A stretch of 64,000 nt of DNA from Flammeovirga pacifica (GTDB lineage: Bacteria > Bacteroidota > Bacteroidia > Cytophagales > Flammeovirgaceae), in contig NZ_JRYR02000002.1 in the NCBI RefSeq assembly GCF_000807855.2, positions 248,001 to 312,000 on the forward strand, in the 5' to 3' direction. The notes below the pieces were generated by a model. That model made no database searches. It saw only the letters and a program-made list of their open reading frames with translations, and was not told where the DNA came from. Each line of letters begins with the position of its first letter. Within the stretch, counting starts at the first letter, position 1. Of this stretch, positions 61,238 to 64,000 are shown piece by piece. The translations under genes and the position numbers were made by a program.

Positions 61238-61882
61238 TTACTTGGAATCACCAATATTAACGATACCATTAAGTAAACTTTCACAAGATTTCTTTTGAGT
61301 TACAATAATATTTTTCGAAGAGTAAGTGATAAACTGGGTCGTACCTTCTTTAGAAGAATAATAGTATCCATAATACCCAAATTTAATACCTTTCATTGTG
61401 CCATGCATTTCCATACAAAGTACTTTTAACCCATTCACTGTACGGAATTCTTTGTTGATTATTTTTAAATCTGGAGACATTTTCTTACCATTTTCCAAAG
61501 CAATATTTACCATTGATTCTAATGGGATTTCTAGACCTTCTGTGATGACCATACCATATATGTCATTTCCTTTAAGTTGGAATTCATATTCAGCCTGAGG
61601 ATTTTGGATTGCTTTTTTAAAACTCCATTTTTTAGGGTTGATATAAAAACCCAAATTAACTTTATTACTTTTTACAAGAAAAGTAGACTTACTATCTTTT
61701 GTATAAGGAGTAGGGTTAATTTTTATTTCATCAGTTTCTTCAAGTGAGCTTTCATTCAAATACTTCCATGTACCATCATCATATAATACTACTTCATCTC
61801 CACTTTCGGTTACTCCTTTTTGTTGAGCTGAAGAATAAAAAACAATGCATGAAAAGGATATGAATAATAAAAAAATTTTCAT
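61238..61882 (-). CDS. Secreted protein with DUF3157-like N-terminal motif (214 aa)
   Basis: Signal peptide (YSSAQQ), then the short module VTESGDEVVLYDDGTWKYLN, which recurs at the N terminus of many secreted bacterial proteins, followed by a ~150-residue domain with NLGFYINPKKWSF, EYEFQLKGNDIYGMVITEGL and GIKFGYYGYYYSSKEGTTQF. The second part resembles small lipid- or membrane-interacting domains but is not recognised. It probably stays in the periplasm. Stand-alone, minus strand. Confidence 0.65.
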   Translation of the reverse strand: MKIFLLFISFSCIVFYSSAQQKGVTESGDEVVLYDDGTWKYLNESSLEETDEIKINPTPYTKDSKSTFLVKSNKVNLGFYINPKKWSFKKAIQNPQAEYEFQLKGNDIYGMVITEGLEIPLESMVNIALENGKKMSPDLKIINKEFRTVNGLKVLCMEMHGTMKGIKFGYYGYYYSSKEGTTQFITYSSKNIIVTQKKSCESLLNGIVNIGDSK

Positions 61883-61949
61883 TTTGGTTTAGTTTACTTT
61901 TACAAAAAATATTAAAATGTAAAATTAATAATAAAACGGAGATTTCAAA

Positions 61950-62564
61950 TTATGAATAGTCCTCATGACTTATTTTCCATAAATACAAACTTGCAACAGA
62001 GCCATAAGGAGTATATCTTTTTCTATACTTTTCAAATCTTTCCTTTGGCATTTCTTTATGTCCATAGAGTTTACACATACCTCTAATTATAGCTAAGTCA
62101 CCAAAAGAAAGGATGTTTTCTCTTTGCATTGAAAATAACATCAACATTTCTGCAGTCCAATTTCCAATACCTTTTAAAGAAGATAATTCTTTACAAACTT
62201 CTTCATCAGACATATTGATTAATGCTTCTAAATCAAATTGTTTAAGATAAACCTTTGTTCCAAAATCTTTAATGTAGTCTACTTTTCTGTAGGACAATCC
62301 AAAGGACTTTAACTGATCTCTATCAACGTGATGTATATTTTGGGGAGTCACCTCACCTAATGCATTTGTTATCCGATTCCATACGGTGGTTTGTGCTTTT
62401 GTAGAAATTTGTTGACCAACAATGGACCTTATTAAAGCTGAAAATAAATCTGGATTCACTGCTCTTTGAATGACTCCAATTTTATCGATTGCTACACCCA
62501 ACTTTTTATCTTTCTTCTTTAAATAAAGAAGTGCTTCATCAGTAATAGTAAAAAAGGACTGCAT
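61950..62564 (-). CDS. DNA-3-methyladenine glycosylase 2 family protein
   Basis: The 204-residue HhH-GPD enzyme has FSALIRSIVGQQISTKAQTT (helix before the DNA-binding region), then the helix-hairpin-helix LSSLKGIGNWTAEMLMLF followed by the catalytic Asp in ILSFGDLAIIRG. The size fits the short MAG-type of AlkA relatives without the N-terminal domain. It excises alkylated purines in base-excision repair. The start lies 5 bp after the stop of the lipoprotein gene (62570-63730), so both are likely on one transcript. Confidence 0.92.
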   Translation of the reverse strand: MQSFFTITDEALLYLKKKDKKLGVAIDKIGVIQRAVNPDLFSALIRSIVGQQISTKAQTTVWNRITNALGEVTPQNIHHVDRDQLKSFGLSYRKVDYIKDFGTKVYLKQFDLEALINMSDEEVCKELSSLKGIGNWTAEMLMLFSMQRENILSFGDLAIIRGMCKLYGHKEMPKERFEKYRKRYTPYGSVASLYLWKISHEDYS

Positions 62565-62569
62565 AGCTT

Positions 62570-63730
62570 TTAAAATTTTATTACCCTATCAACAACAAAT
62601 TTTCGAGAGGCTTCACCATCTTTTAATTTGTATTGAATTTGTTTTACTTTACCCTCCGTTTTTCCGTTTTCATAGTAAGGAAAACGTTGTATTAGAGTAG
62701 TTTCAACAACCGAAAAATCATCATTTCCCATGTACCCAGTAGATAAGTCTTTATCGTCATTAATAGGAGGGAAATAGACTTGGCTAATTGATTTTTTATT
62801 ATTGGTAGAATAGGCAAGTATTACGCCTTCATTGTTATCATTTCTCCCAACAATAATTAATTCTGGAGAAACATCAAGGTTTAAATCTTCTACATAAGTT
62901 TGAACAATTGTTCCATCAAAAGGAACCTTCAATGTTTCATCATATTTTAAGCCATTGGTTTGAATTTCTATAATTTGTTTTCCTTTTATGTTATTGGCTG
63001 AAACAAAAAAAGTGATGTCAAATAGAGATTCAACTGCAGTGTAAGTGCGTTGGTCAACTTGTTTTTTATCTAAGGGTTGATCTAATTTTTGATAAGTATT
63101 AATCATTGAACCTCCACCAGAACAGTAATATGCTAAAGCATCTCCGTTTTCAGAAGATATGTCTAGTGTATTATCTTGAAAAGTGAACAGAACTTTTGCA
63201 CCATTTAAGAAGGCATGAAATACTCCATTTTTCTCTTGAAAAGCGATCATGTCTGCCGTGCAAGTAGGTTTCTTTTTATCTACCCTAGAACGAATTTTTA
63301 TATTTATTTTGTTCTCATCAAATTTACTGATTCTTACACCAACCCAATCGTACCCTTCTTTTCTTTTCAAGTAACTATCAGAACCATAATCTCCAACGAT
63401 AGTATCGATCTGTATCGTCTTACTACCTTTACAAATGATTTGACTACTCTTTGACCATATGAAATCATTTCCCTTAGTCCAAAATTCATACGTACCATCT
63501 GTATATTTTGTGCCTGAAGCAGAAGGGGTATGCTTAAGTTCATAGGTTTTATTCTGATTATCTTTTAAATATAATTTTTCATCAATGATTTTTGCTTCAA
63601 AATTTAAGGGTTGGTGATAAGCAGAAAAATGAATAACCTTATCAGAAGTTGTATCCTCAAATGATTTTCCACAATTAAACAGAAGGAGTGATAAAACTAA
63701 TGAAAGTGTTAAACAAAAATATTTATTCAT
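62570..63730 (-). CDS. Lipoprotein with MliC-like lysozyme-inhibitor domain (386 aa)
   Basis: Lipoprotein signal (LVLSLLLFNCGKSFED, lipidated Cys20). Residues ~30-107 resemble the MliC/PliC C-type lysozyme inhibitor module: NKTYELKHTPSASGTKYTDG has the S-x-SGxxY motif and YEFWTKGNDFIW ... IICKGSK the F-W-x-KG and terminal Cys elements. The rest (~110-386) is an unrecognised beta-rich region with two additional cysteines (CTADM, YYCSGGG). The role would be protection of peptidoglycan from lysozyme at the cell envelope, inferred from the domain only. Confidence 0.65.
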   Translation of the reverse strand: MNKYFCLTLSLVLSLLLFNCGKSFEDTTSDKVIHFSAYHQPLNFEAKIIDEKLYLKDNQNKTYELKHTPSASGTKYTDGTYEFWTKGNDFIWSKSSQIICKGSKTIQIDTIVGDYGSDSYLKRKEGYDWVGVRISKFDENKINIKIRSRVDKKKPTCTADMIAFQEKNGVFHAFLNGAKVLFTFQDNTLDISSENGDALAYYCSGGGSMINTYQKLDQPLDKKQVDQRTYTAVESLFDITFFVSANNIKGKQIIEIQTNGLKYDETLKVPFDGTIVQTYVEDLNLDVSPELIIVGRNDNNEGVILAYSTNNKKSISQVYFPPINDDKDLSTGYMGNDDFSVVETTLIQRFPYYENGKTEGKVKQIQYKLKDGEASRKFVVDRVIKF

Positions 63731-63856
63731 GATAATGTTGGTGTTTTATTTAGGCTTACAATTTATAAAATATCTTAAAATGAAACATAAACTAAAGATT
63801 TATTAAATCTTTTTTTTCAATTTATTGATTGAAAATTGATTAAACTATATTACTTC

Positions 63857-64000
63857 ATGAAAAAGCAACTGTTATTTATTGTATTATCTTTTATTTGTCA
63901 AACAATTTTCGCTCAGACAAACAAAGAAAAAGCACAAAAACTCACTCTAGAAGCTATTGATCTTATGGAATCAGGATCGGTGGATAGAAGTATTAATGTT
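63857..64000 (+). CDS. Start of a secreted protein, cut by the window end
   Basis: ATG at 63857 opens a signal peptide (KKQLLFIVLSFICQTIFAQ) followed by TNKEKAQKLTLEAIDLMES, a helix of the kind that begins TPR repeats. Forty-eight codons are visible with no stop. Likely a tetratricopeptide-repeat secreted protein, but the function cannot be judged. Confidence 0.6.
   Translation, partial: MKKQLLFIVLSFICQTIFAQTNKEKAQKLTLEAIDLMESGSVDRSINV

Overview
The window reads as a chromosomal segment of a marine, polysaccharide-degrading member of the Bacteroidota, most like the Flammeovirga group of the Cytophagia. The supports are visibly AT-rich DNA, SusC/SusD-type outer-membrane pairs, a hybrid two-component regulator, several C-terminal type IX secretion (T9SS) sorting tails, TAnnTTTG-like promoters, lipoprotein-rich operons and a carrageenase-like beta-helix protein. 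No rRNA, tRNA, CRISPR array, transposase, integrase or phage structural gene was seen.

Layout. (1) 1-7.5 kb: a cobalamin-riboswitch-controlled vitamin B12 uptake locus: four surface lipoproteins (two with InlB B-repeats, one of these ending in DUF4465, and a BtuG-like beta-propeller) around a BtuB-type TonB receptor. (2) 7.8-25.8 kb: a polysaccharide utilisation locus with hybrid regulator, SusC, SusD, a large glycan-binding lipoprotein, two tandem GH42-like glycoside hydrolases (one periplasmic or unsorted, one with a T9SS tail) and a small carbohydrate-binding protein. (3) 25.8-36.9 kb: an accessory stretch of unrelated orphan genes, all on the + strand, separated by about 150-180 bp repeats and integron attC-like palindromes, with no recombinase in view. 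It holds a DUF5993/DsbB pair, a flotillin-like fragment, a COX1-like fragment, a DUF4291 gene, two erythromycin-esterase-like genes and a membrane gene broken by a shift at an A8 tract. (4) 37.1-42.3 kb: CotH-like T9SS protein, VOC protein, beta-carbonic anhydrase and an unusual zinc-ribbon SDR. (5) 42.6-48.6 kb: the most unusual part, a probable operon coding two paralogous proteins of an unrecognised family, a ribosome-inactivating-protein-like protein, a YopT/C58-like cysteine protease, a small three-TM protein and a membrane-anchored GH25 muramidase. A small protein and a TPR sensor kinase/NarL regulator pair follow (48.7-51.6 kb). (6) 51.7-58.1 kb: lipoprotein, cobC-cobS-cobT for lower-ligand assembly of cobalamin, an MFS transporter, DUF1353 and an NAD(P)-dependent reductase. 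(7) 58.5-64 kb: GH82-like protein, T9SS protein, small hypothetical, a DNA glycosylase, an MliC-like lipoprotein and the start of a further secreted protein.

How the parts work together. The B12 uptake locus and cobTSC together suggest salvage of cobamides or cobinamide. The PUL is a self-contained sense-bind-import-cleave unit whose substrate cannot be read from sequence alone. The 42.6-48.6 kb operon looks like an undescribed toxin cluster: two candidate enzymatic toxins without signal peptides lie between two copies of a large unknown protein, followed by a holin-like protein and a muramidase that could release them. That reading is inference and rests on motif recognition by eye.
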